From Siphonodentalium dalli (taxonomy: Eukaryota > Mollusca > Scaphopoda > Gadilida > Siphonodentaliidae): a stretch of DNA of 64,000 nt. Under the pieces are notes generated by a model. That model was not told the DNA's origin, ran no database searches, and saw only the letters and a program-made list of their open reading frames with translations. Made by a program: the position numbers and the translations under genes. This document shows, in pieces, positions 54,227 through 64,000 of this stretch; position 1 is the stretch's first letter, and each line of letters starts with the position of its first letter. The DNA lies in NCBI GenBank assembly GCA_032622095.1, contig CP136068.1, positions 151,675,151-151,739,150 of the forward strand. Direction: 5' to 3'.

Positions 54227-54972
54227 TAAACTGTATTACTATATACCTTGGACAATGGATAAACTGTATTCCTATATACCTTGGACAATGGATAAACTGT
54301 ATTCCTATATACCTTAGACAATGTATTCCTATATACCTTGGACAATGTATTCCTATATACCTTGGACAATGGATAAACTGTATTCCTATATACCTTAGAC
54401 AATGGATAAACTGTATTCCTATATACCTTGGACAATGGATAAACTGTATTCCTATATACCTTGGACAATGGATAAACTGTATTCCTATATACCTTAGACA
54501 ATGTATTCCTATATACCTTGGACAATGTATTCCTATATACCTTGGACAATGTATTCCTATATACCTTGGACAATGGATAAACTGTATTCCTATATACCTT
54601 AGACAATGGATAAACTGTATTCCTATATACCTTAGACAATGGATAAACTGTATTCCTATATACCTTGGACAATGGATAAACTGTATTCCTATATACCTTA
54701 GACAATGGATAAACTGTATTCCTATATACCTTAGACAATGGATAAACTGTATTCCTTTATACCTTGGACAATGGATAAACTGTATTCCTTTATACCTTGG
54801 ACAATGGATAAACTGTATTCCTATATACCTTGAACAATGGATAAACTGTATTCCTTTATACCTTGGACAATGGATAAACTGTATTCCTATATACCTTGAA
54901 CAATGGATAAACTGTATTCCTTTATACCTTGGACAATGGATAAACTGTATTCCTATATACCTTGGACGATGG
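54227..54972. repeat. 33/24-bp satellite array
   Basis: The 33-bp unit is GGATAAACTGTATTCCTATA plus TACCTTGGACAAT. A 24-bp unit lacking GGATAAACT occurs in two symmetric clusters, at about 54318-54365 and 54495-54570. Both lengths are multiples of three, so long open frames arise on both strands. Confidence 0.95.
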
Positions 54973-54979
54973 ACATTCA

Positions 54980-57084
54980 AATAAATACGTGTATTAGACT
55001 ATATATAATCTGGAAGATTGATAAAAGATATGTCAATACAGGCGAGAATTATTGATGAAACAAATTAGTTGTATTGGTACATCAAGTGTGTTTTTCTGCA
55101 TCCATTATAACCTATATTTACCACAGGCAAGGCTATGATTAACCATGTGGCTGCTATGGTTAGTTGTATGCTGTGAAGCGTCTATCTCGGAAAATAATTT
55201 CCCCGTGGTTCGACATTTAGGGGCTAGTTGGTAAAATCATATTAGATTATGGTAATCAAAAATACGTAATCGATTACCGCACAACAGTGTGGACTCATAA
55301 AAATTAAAAAACAATTTAAATGGTGGAGAATTCTGACCACCTGTGATATTTGCGGCTTACTTTCCCAAGAAATAAGACAATTTATTGTTAAAAATTATAT
55401 TTAATTCGCAGTTTTTAGATAAATTTCATTGTTTCCACACGGTTTAATGCTACCAGTGCTTTCATAGATTGGATTGGATTGTTTTTTTTTGCACAAATTA
55501 AATACATAATACAAAAACATAATAATATATCCTGAAAATTTGCACAGGAGCGGCATGGCCAATACAGGCCGTCTTCCTGTCGCCCATTGTACACAGTAGA
55601 GAATAAATAGATGACGATCATATTGCTGTGTGACAATCGAGATGTTGCACGATGATCAGCTATGGTTGTGTGAATTTGTTACACTTTTGGGGTTGTGTTT
55701 TATTTATCCATTTTGTTGTGCAGCTATGATTAAATATATGTCTATACAAGTATGTGTCCATGGATTTGTACCCATAACTGGTGAGTAATCCAGATGTAGG
55801 ATGTTGGGCATGGTTCAGGCAGCGTCAGTGGGTTTTTTTTGTTGTAGCCGTAAATTGAAAGTAAACGAGTGTCGAAAAACTATTTTGCGTATTTCCACTG
55901 TACCCCTATACTCGAAGTAATGTTCACAATTCTACACACGGATAATCCATAGGTACTTTGAAGTGCGTAAAACTGTTATCGGTCCATTTATTGTAATCAA
56001 GTCTGATATTTACGCATAAATACGACCTTATTTTATATAATAGCCATGTTCAGCCATATGGTATGTGTAACCTGTAGCGTGCACTGTTAGTTTAAATAAT
56101 ATCTCTTGCAGGGACTTAGTGGCGTGTCTCCATCGCGAACTTTGTTATTGTTTCAATTTCATTTTGATTGTTTAATGTGTTCTATAATGGTGATTTGTAC
56201 GCACATCATGATGTTTTGACTCCTATACCAACATTCAAACACAAATTTGATTGATCAATAAACGGAGTCCATACGGGAAAACAGTATATTCATTACCCAT
56301 GTTCGAACCTCATTTAATTTGTATGGGCAGTGTTAATCACTCACAGTGTATTTCTTATCGCCATTTGTTTTACTCTACCTACCCACTTTAATCACTATTT
56401 GTTAACAAGTTCAAGTCCGTTACTTAAAATTATATCCGCTACACAATCTTTGGGTTCAAAATATGTGTCCGGGCGCATAGATCATTTTTATCTATTAGCG
56501 TTGCTAAGTGTACGGAACAATTGTCTTGTCAGTTAATCATTAACCATCCGATTATAAATATTTGCAAAATTATCCCAATTGGCCGATAATTAGCTATTTA
56601 ATATAATATATATAATAGGTCTTTATAAATCTGGAAGTAAATAACTCACGTGTATAATTATGTCGAAAGTAGGAACTATAGTTATCCGTAAGACATATAT
56701 TTTTCGTCCCTTGCATATAAAACGCTGAACCGCACTAAGTATAATACAATAAGTGTCTCTGCCCTAAGTACACAACGTATATGATTAAGTGGCCACCATT
56801 TCAGTTTCATCAATGTAGATAATATATATTTAATGTATGTTTGCGAATTGTGCTGACACATGCACAGCCTACCAATACACACCTAGTCCTTTGGAGGTCC
56901 GGTGTTGAAATAGATAAAAGTGGCAATCGCTTATCTACAGTATTAACGTGCATGTGTGGGTGTCGGTCACGTTCACCATCTTGGTATGGAAGGGGGTGCC
57001 CATATGTCAGACAAGCACTTATCCAATTGTCTGTATAAAAGTGTTAGTGTTATATACATGTACCATCTCATATATATTTTGAAG
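54980..57084. other. no gene seen
   Basis: AT-rich intergenic DNA with short frames only. Part of the TAATCGATTAC motif group lies at 55225-55290. Confidence 0.5.
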
Positions 57085-57449
57085 ACCTCTGTTTGTCTGT
57101 CTGTCTGTATGTCTGTCATTTATACAAATCTACTATTCTCGACCGATCGGGACGAAACTTGGTACGTGTGTGTAGTTTGACCAGGCGGTGGACGTTGTCG
57201 TATTGGCGAGCACGTGCGGCGCCAGCTTCGCGCATGCGCAGACGAGATCTCGGAAACGGGTGGAGCTATCGACTTGAAATTTGGTATATGAATGTATCTT
57301 GCCCCGGATACGAATTTTATCGGGTCGCCGAGCCCGTGCGACGCCAGCTTCGCGCATGCGCCGACCAGATCTCGGAAACGGGTAGAGCTATCGACTTGAA
57401 ATTTGGTTTTTGAATAGCCCGGACAACGTCGGGCTCATCGGCTAGTCTA
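57085..57449 (+). mobile_element. short Helitron, intact 3' end
   Basis: Begins in a GTCTGTCTGT block, then CGACCGATCGGGACGAAACT. It contains two ~125-bp repeats built on CGCCAGCTTCGCGCATGCGC and ATCGACTTGAAATTTGGT. It ends with the hairpin CCCGGACAACGTCGGG and CTCATCGGCTAG|T, a canonical Helitron terminus. Confidence 0.8.
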
Positions 57450-57935
57450 TTATATATTTTGTAATTTGTCTTTCTGTCTGTCTGTGTGTGTATGTGCCTT
57501 GTGGTTCGAAAATTGCTCGACCGATCAGACTAAAATCTGGTATGTATGCCTACAATATGAGCGGGTCCAATTTCACGTGCGACCGTGTCCTTGACCTTGA
57601 CCTCGCTCATAGACGCTCATATAGGCATGTTTCTTGACCTCGACCGATCCCATCTCAATGTAGGCCTAATTTGATCCCGGGAACAATATGGGCGAGTCCA
57701 ATTTCACCGTTTCTTTCACCTTGACTTCGCTCATATAGGCGTGTTTCTGGACCTCGACCGATCCGACTAAACTTTCGTATGTTCGCCTACTTTGATCACG
57801 GGAACAATACGGGCGGGTCTAACTTTACTTGTGACCGTGTCCTTGACCTTGACCTCGCTCATATACGCTCATATAGGCATGTTTCTGGCCCTCTACCGAT
57901 CCAAATGAAATTAGATATGTGGGCCTACTTTGAAC
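57450..57935 (+). mobile_element. second Helitron start, abutting the first
   Basis: Immediately after CTAG comes TCTATTATATATTTTG and a GTCTGTCTGTCTGTG block, the form of a Helitron 5' end. It is followed by three degenerate ~120-bp repeats on CTTGACCTTGACCTCGCTCA. No 3' hairpin is found, so the element is truncated. Confidence 0.55.
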
Positions 57936-57940
57936 ACGAC

Positions 57941-58190
57941 GTTTGGGTCCCAAACAAAACAAAAACAGCCTTGCGTTTACACGGCATGAAACAGAATAAA
58001 AAGTTTCGTGTTACTCTATTCCTAATATGGTAGAAATAAAGACCGTTTATTTTACCACTGTACGAACTATTGAAAACAGCTGGAAAATTGCTGTGACCAT
58101 GGAAACTATTTGTCAACCTATCGTATACCTCCTTCCAAATTACGTTAGAATAATTTGAAGCTAGAAAGAGCCATGTGCCTTTAAAATAAC
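57941..58190. repeat. degraded relative of the family-T MITE interior
   Basis: CCTAATATGGTAGAAATAAAG and GTGCCTTTAAA resemble family-T interior and end. A similar scrap starting TTTGGGTCCCAAACAAAAC lies at 22943-23050. Confidence 0.45.
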
Positions 58191-58804
58191 CATCTTGGTT
58201 GATACACGTCACGTGACCATAGGTTCTCCGTTGTCAGTGGTGTCCAACTTAGAATTTCAGCGCCACCTAGCTTAAAGCGACATGGATCTTTCCAGCTTCC
58301 AAATTTTGTCAATGTAATTTGAAAGCAGGTATGAAGTAGGATTACAACAAATACACGAAATATTAATATTTATAGCATCAGAAACAATAATAAATTATGT
58401 CCATGTTCTGTTAGATTCAATACCCAACACAATGGAAATAACAATAATATTTATTTTATGATCATCCATTGATATCCTGATGAGGATTAAATGCGGCTTA
58501 ACTCCATGGATGCAGTAAATGACAAACCAGCTAATTAGGTCTACGATGTACATCACACCTGCTTTGTTCAGTTAAATAGCCCTATTGTACCAGGCTGGCT
58601 CTACGACCATTGTCTGCAGCAGTCCCAATAATATTTAATCCTAAGTGAAGTTGGCTAGCCTATTTATTCATGTTAGAACAATTCATTGTCTGTATCACAA
58701 GTTTATTGCCATGCATACTGTATTCAATCATGGGTGTGTTGTTACATGTGCCCACTGCGAGAATGAACAATACGAGACTATGAGTATCCAATGGCCATCC
58801 AGAT

Positions 58805-58985
58805 GGATATTTTAGTAAAAGTAATCAAAAAGTAATCAAAATGTAATCATCATTACAGGTACATTTGAAAGTAATCGATTACTATTACGTTTACTTGTAA
58901 TAAAAAAAATGTCATGATTACTGACTACAGGCGATTACTCCAAATGTTGTGATGGATTACTTTGATTACGATTACTGATGACGAT
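58805..58985. repeat. TAATCGATTAC-rich block
   Basis: Many AGTAATCGATTACT-type motifs in both orientations. A smaller relative lies at about 55225-55290. Confidence 0.65.
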
Positions 58986-59062
58986 TATCCCAACCCTGAC
59001 ACCAGCTTCGTATGGTATACAAAATACTTGCCAGGATCACAGCCGTTTTCAGTTTTTCGCAC

Positions 59063-59391
59063 TTAACCCTTTACCCAACAGAACGGCCCTGTGCCAATGC
59101 ATTCTCTTATATATGCGAGTCGACCATAGGTCGCCTCGCATATATCAGAGAATGCATTGGCCTAACAAATTTTTTTTAGGCCAATGCATTCTCTTATATA
59201 TGCGAGGCGACCTATGGTCGACTCGCATATATAAGAGAATGCATTGGCACAGGGCATAACTGTAACCATCACAATGTGGTCAATGAGCCGGTTGCAATGA
59301 TATCCATATTTGTATGGTTTTATTTAGACAGACCCAAGATAATTTAGGCTGTTGCAGCTTTATTTGGCCGGTTTGTTGGGTAAAGGGTTAA
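59063..59391 (+). mobile_element. family-P MITE, copy 5, shortened core
   Basis: TTAA-flanked. The AT-rich core between the two palindromes is reduced to about 20 bp, so it is nearly a bare pair of palindromes. Confidence 0.87.
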
Positions 59392-59575
59392 GTAGAACGA
59401 ACGTATTACACGTACCTAATGAAAACAAATTAAATAACAAGCTGTCGAAGGTGTAACTGATCATTTCAGAAGGCATAATCTAGTTCAATCATTTTATTCC
59501 ATACGTATTGACGTGAGGCAGGTGTCTTCAGCAGGATCACAGCCTTTGCGTACATATATGATTGTTTTCCTCTAG

Positions 59576-59840
59576 TGAAATACAAGCTGGAACTATTTTC
59601 GATGACGCTGTCGCTAAGAAAGATTATGTACATTACGTCAACGGCCCGCTTAAATCCCGCGATGCCCCAATCATTACTGGTTATTCACCAGACTTAAATC
59701 GCTATAAAAGAGAGTTAGTATCAATTAAGGTGACAGTCGTGGATACAACTTATGTGATACAGTGGTTTAGAATAAACACAGAACGCAACTGGAATTATAA
59801 TCTCGAATCTTTTATCGAAAGCTTTGCAGACGGCACATAG
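59576..59840 (+). CDS. possible terminal exon of an unrecognised gene
   Basis: A typical acceptor (TGTTTTCCTCTAG) precedes an 88-codon frame that runs to TAG. There is no ATG at its head, which fits a spliced exon entered with two bases in hand. The product begins EIQAGTIFDDAVAKK and ends ESFIESFADGT; it is mixed, non-repetitive and protein-like. I recognise no family. AATAAA hexamers occur near 60620 and 60695. It lies outside the BBOX gene on the other strand; no partner exons were found. Confidence 0.35.
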
Positions 59841-60279
59841 TTACGCAATCCGCAACTCATTCGATGAAAGATTCTCGATTAAAGGCCCACTTAATTTTCG
59901 AACACCCAGATAATGTTATTTGTAACACGCCATTCAGCCAATGTAAGCTATCTAATGAGGTCCGGTGACCGACCTTTATTTACTGTAAAGATCTTTAGGT
60001 CGTCGCCTATTCTATCAAACGGTCTGTCTTGATTACAATAGACATATGAATTGTATTCGCGGCGCACAGCTTGATTGACCAATTATATGCATTCCCGATC
60101 ATTCAAACAAATGATTGTCCACCGAGGTGAGCATTACTAATATGGGCTGTGATGCCATGTTTTTCACAACAAGAAAATACAGGGAGGTAGCGATATGGGG
60201 AAATAGGGGCGACACATCATGCCAAAGAAGATATAAACGTTAATAAGTTTAAATCAGAACAATTTGTAATACCAAATAT

Positions 60280-60518
60280 ATGCCAAACTAAAACTTCAGA
60301 TCGATGAGGTGATATGCCATACTAAAACTTCAGATCGATGAGGTGGTATGCCATACTAAAACTTCAGATCGATGAGGTGATATGCCATACTAAAACTTCA
60401 GATCGATGAGGTGGTATGCCATACTAAAACTTCAGATCGATGAGGTGATATGCCATACTAAAATTTCAGATCGATGAGGTGGTATGCCATACTAAAACTT
60501 CAGATCGATGAGGTGATA
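60280..60518. repeat. 34-bp tandem repeat, 7 copies
   Basis: The unit is ATGCCATACTAAAACTTCAG plus ATCGATGAGGTGAT. Alternate units end GAT or GGT, so the array grew as 68-bp dimers. Confidence 0.94.
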
Positions 60519-60830
60519 TTCGGATGAATTGTATTGGCATTTGCTTTGTCGGGGAAATCTTGCAGTTACTGTGTCCTGAACAGTGCCAAATATAGTAGCC
60601 CCCCTCACCAACACAATAAACAAATGTAATCAACGACAGACCGTTTTACAGCACAGACAACAACTGACTAACAGACATTCACAGTAAATAAAGGTCGATA
60701 ACCGGACCGCATTGTGTAACTCACGTTGGTCGAAAGTGCTGCTTGTGATATTATAAATCCGGCTTCGAATGTATGGATCACATAAATCAGATACGTAGGA
60801 ATAAAGCGCAAAAGAAGAGAAGAGGTAGAA

Positions 60831-60991
60831 GATACCTGTGGTTCTCGCGTGAATACCGGAATTACCTCATGAGTGGCTACAGTGGAATATAACTATTCTC
60901 ACGAGCGGCCTTGGCCGCGAGTGGGAATAGTTATCTTCCAATGTAGCCACGAATGAGGTAATTCCGGTATTCACTCGAGAACCGCAGGTAT
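60831..60991. repeat. 161-bp hairpin element
   Basis: Arms start CCTGTGGTTCTCG and continue through GAATACCGGAATTACCTCAT to a GCGGCCTTGGCCGC centre, with about 10 mismatches. Confidence 0.9.
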
Positions 60992-61376
60992 TCTGTTTAT
61001 TATATGCTAAACAAATTAGCTGCGCTTAATCACCACAACAAATTAGAATCGAATGACTTGTTTTGATCAATCAGCTGTTTTGTGACCAGTTCACTACGAT
61101 CTTCTGTAAAATAAGCGTGCACACAAAAAATAGTCCCCGATGACCCCGCCAGAATGAAGAGAAAGCATTCGAAATATTCATAATTTATGAACAATTACCA
61201 CGAACAAAGTAATAGAATTGCTTATCTTCAATAAATGATATGATTTTTATCAAGCATAATGAACAATTAACAACACAAAAGTTTCGTTCCATTTGGAAAT
61301 GCCAAAATCCTAATTACTGATAATACTTCCGCTTCGCAGTTTGGAATATAAAAATCAACACAATTTTGCTTCGATT

Positions 61377-62983
61377 TCACTCGCTGTCACTGTCAACTAA
61401 TCCCCTGATTCGCCGGTATTTCACGATAGGACTAGCCTCGATGTCTTCTGTGGTGTGAAGCTTCGGTGAGCTGCTGTGAAAGTGCATGTACACCGATCCA
61501 CTGAAAGTTGCGTTTGAGAAAATGGATTTCAAACTTTGCATCGCACTTGATGAACTCACAACTCCAGGTGTACCAATAAGGTCACTATTTGATACACTGT
61601 CTATTTGGAAACAGTTACATTTGTCGGTGATGATGTTGAAATAGTGTCAGAACTTCGTACAGGAGCAGGTGCAGTTTTCAATACTGGTGAAAGCTCGACT
61701 ACAGGCTGTGCAGCTGTGAATACTGTCTATGACTCTGTGACTGTGTTATTTCCAGCAGTATTTGATCAAATTGAAGAAATATGTTTTGTTTGGACAGCAT
61801 TTCTTTTGGAGTAGTTCAACAAATTGTTACATTCTTGTGTCCTGACACTTGGATTATCTGATGCGGTGGTACATTTTCATCGTTAAGTGACTGGATCAGC
61901 AGTTTTCGAACACTGTAGTTGGTAAGTCGCTTATCCGTCGTTAGGCCTGAGTCTACACACATGCCCTGCACAATTATATTTAAAGAATTAATGCCGAATA
62001 CATTGCGTTTATACCAAGGCTTGCCTTTATTCCAGCCCTTGTAATTAACGGCGAGGAAGAACGGACTGTCTGGATCTTTTTCCTCTTCTGGTCGCTTCTC
62101 GCTGAACAATCAATAATTTAACCGGGTCTCTCTGGGATGTCCACCGAATATGCCCTTGGTTTAATTCTTCTGATGTATCGTGGATTTTCACCGGTTCTTG
62201 TCCATGTTTGTCGATCCTGTGTGTAGATGATATATTCCTGTCCATAATCATCTTCTTGCAGCTGAAATCGCCCCATTTCAAAGAATGAGGTGCCTCCCCT
62301 GTTCTCATTCCGAAGTACAAAACACAAGTCCAGCATATAGAATTTTGTAACGACTTTGGGTTATATGGTCCAAGAACTTGCGCCCCATAAAATCGCTCAA
62401 CATCATCTTGTGTAATCGGATCTGCTTCAAATGGCTTATTGCCCTTTCCTATAGACTTCAGTTGTTTCTGTTTGCTTTTCAGAGTTTCACGGCATGATGC
62501 AAACTGATGATCACTTATGACATAAACTGGATATGATCACATCCTGAGGTATCGATCAAGGGAGGACATGAACGCTCGAAGTGACACTGGCTCATATTCA
62601 GTTCCATCTTTCTTTCTCACAGATAGGAGGAAACTTGATATAATAATGCCCACACAGAACATTTGGGGGAATGAATTCGGGCTGCCCCTGTTCATCTTTA
62701 CTTAGTATATATGTTCTAAAGAGTTTAATATCATATTCAGTTTTTTAACAGTATTTTTATTTCTTTGTTGGTCATTGAATTGAGACACTTCCTCATCAGT
62801 TACATTTGTAAATCTGGAACTTACAGTTACAGTGGACGTTGAAGGCAATGGCAATGGCAATATTGACAATGCAGCTGAGGCTGAGGCTGAATTCAGTAGT
62901 GAGCTTGAAGTGGAAGTTGAAGCTGCAGCCTGCAGGAACCTGGTGGTCAAATTTACTTTCCAGTGAAGAGTTCCAACACACAT
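61377..62983 (-). pseudogene. Crypton-type tyrosine recombinase pseudogene
   Basis: Minus-strand fragments in shifting frames form a DUF3504/Crypton-like recombinase. 62702-62983 holds the N-terminal SAM-like part (RFTNVTDEEVSQFNDQQRNK). About 62340-62700 is interrupted by frame changes. 62045-62320 has YFGMRTGEAPHSLKWGDF, the first catalytic Arg region. 61816-62109 has SPFFLAVNYKGW, TNYSVRK (the second Arg) and QVSGHKN (the His). The predicted catalytic Tyr (LLNYS) is one frame away at about 61825. 61377-61559 gives the usual C-terminal tail (SIFSNATFSGSVYMHF). At least three frameshifts; inactive. Confidence 0.78.
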
Positions 62984-63866
62984 CGCCTTCTATGGTCTAT
63001 TTCAAATCCGTCTTCCATATTTTACTTGACGAATGACGTTGCTGATGTAAACAGGCGTCTGTAATGCGGTTAAGGGGGAAATACTCTAATCTCACGCGCA
63101 AAGGTGCAAATAGTCCGTATCGCTTCAGGCGCATGAATATCGATTCAAAATTGAATAGCATTACAAGTGATTCGTCCCGATTGGAGCTAGCGTTTAATAT
63201 AAGGAAGCTAGCGTGTAAAATAAGGAAGCTACCATGTAATATACGGAATCTACAGTGGAATATAACGTTGGCGCACTTGGGCGCTCGACTAGCGAAATAT
63301 AGATTTTTACTCGAACAAGAAATCAATAGAATTTAACAGGGAAGCATATAATAATAGCCTTTAGTTACTAAAAGATCAACACACAAGCACAAATACAAAT
63401 AAATAAAGTCCACTAAATTACCGAAGCTGGAGCGCAAGGAATCTGACCTTGTGAGTGCACACCAATTTCTTAGTCGAGGGTGGTAGAATAACTGTAAACA
63501 CAGACTCAATTATAAGATATGTGTCAATGCGTTGAATTTTCTGGGTGTAATATCGACTATATGGGGCATTGATAGATAGATATATAGATAGATAGATTAC
63601 CTTCCATTCAAAATACATTTTAGTTTTAATTCTGTTGCATTCTGGAAGCCATAACGGGGGAAATCTTTCTATGATTTCAACTGTTTTCTATTTCTCTATG
63701 GGCATATTCTGCGACACAGAGGTTTAAATATTAATTGTGATGAATTATAGTATTTTAATCATATTTTATGGCATAGATTGTTAATAAAACCGTATATCAA
63801 GGCACTATAAAAAAATAATTGGTGACTCGAACATTAAATGGGCCTTTAAGATGCGCGTTGTGTTCT
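62984..63866. other. no gene seen
   Basis: 63190-63260 has a short degenerate repeat (AATATAAGGAAGCTAGCGTG). A (GATA)n tract lies at 63571-63598. No convincing coding sequence. Confidence 0.5.
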
Positions 63867-64000
63867 TTCTATATCCGTAGCGTATAACTAAGTGCATATA
63901 GTGTGTAGCTTTATATATCCGTAGCCTACAACTAAGGGCATATAGTGTGTAGCTTTCTATATCCTTAGCCTACAACTAAGTGCATATAGTGTGTAGCTTT
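63867..64000. repeat. 44-bp tandem repeat running off the right edge
   Basis: Three copies of a unit starting ATATCCGTAGCCTACAACTA and containing CATATAGTGTGTAGCTTT. The array continues past the window. Confidence 0.93.

Noticed and set aside
54126-54984. Open frames of 284 and 271 codons on opposite strands
   Set aside because: They are products of the 33/24-bp satellite; the peptides are pure repeats and exist equally on both strands.
60280-60518. Regular 34-bp repeats resembling a CRISPR array
   Set aside because: Head-to-tail units without spacers in eukaryotic DNA; a simple minisatellite.

Overview
The window is animal nuclear DNA, not bacterial. It is AT-rich, has only short open frames, carries coding exons of 45-141 nt with GT-AG introns, and is dense in transposon relics. 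The LINE tail (TAACGGCTAAAACGACGTAA, also found inverted) and the mix of Helitrons, TTAA-flanked MITEs and palindromic hairpin elements resemble mollusc genomes. A marine mollusc or close lophotrochozoan is my best guess, at moderate confidence.

One gene can be fully reconstructed. It lies on the minus strand from the start codon at 50435 to a stop at 15516 or 12031, in 13 coding exons, and encodes a 391-residue gamma-butyrobetaine dioxygenase (BBOX1)-like Fe(II)/2-oxoglutarate enzyme of carnitine synthesis. All exon phases join. The zinc ligands (C34, C36, C39, H79), iron ligands (H195, D197, H342) and the 2-oxoglutarate arginine (R354) are present. The gene is stretched over about 38 kb by intron-filling repeats.

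At its 3' end a recent 3.5-kb tandem duplication (11192-14676 and 14677-18992) has produced two terminal exons encoding the same 34 C-terminal residues, one synonymous change apart. Upstream of each is a minisatellite whose unit resembles the exon's own splice acceptor and first codons.

Layout. 1-1787, 7485-9508 and 48250-50320 are Helitron copies of one family. 4706-4921 is a 216-bp palindrome, and 6354-6640 a 48-bp tandem repeat. 11192-18992 is the terminal-exon duplication. 20139-40585 holds exons 5-12 among MITEs, hairpins, a 26-bp satellite and a GC-rich inverted minisatellite array. 41600-45215 is intron 3, with an inverted repeat and a broken LINE ORF1. 45584-50435 holds exons 1-3. From 50.4 kb to the right edge lie repeats, a perfect 47-nt hairpin, a 33/24-bp satellite, short Helitrons, one possible terminal exon of an unknown plus-strand gene (59576-59840), and a decayed Crypton-type tyrosine recombinase (61377-62983).

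The most unusual repeat structure is a palindrome cassette: two 69-bp near-palindromes in inverted order around an AT-rich core. It sits inside three MITE families with different ends. Two inverted copies of one family bracket the 45-nt exon 6 of the BBOX gene, and one of these was inserted within the splice-donor region of exon 5. No tRNA, rRNA or CRISPR feature was found.
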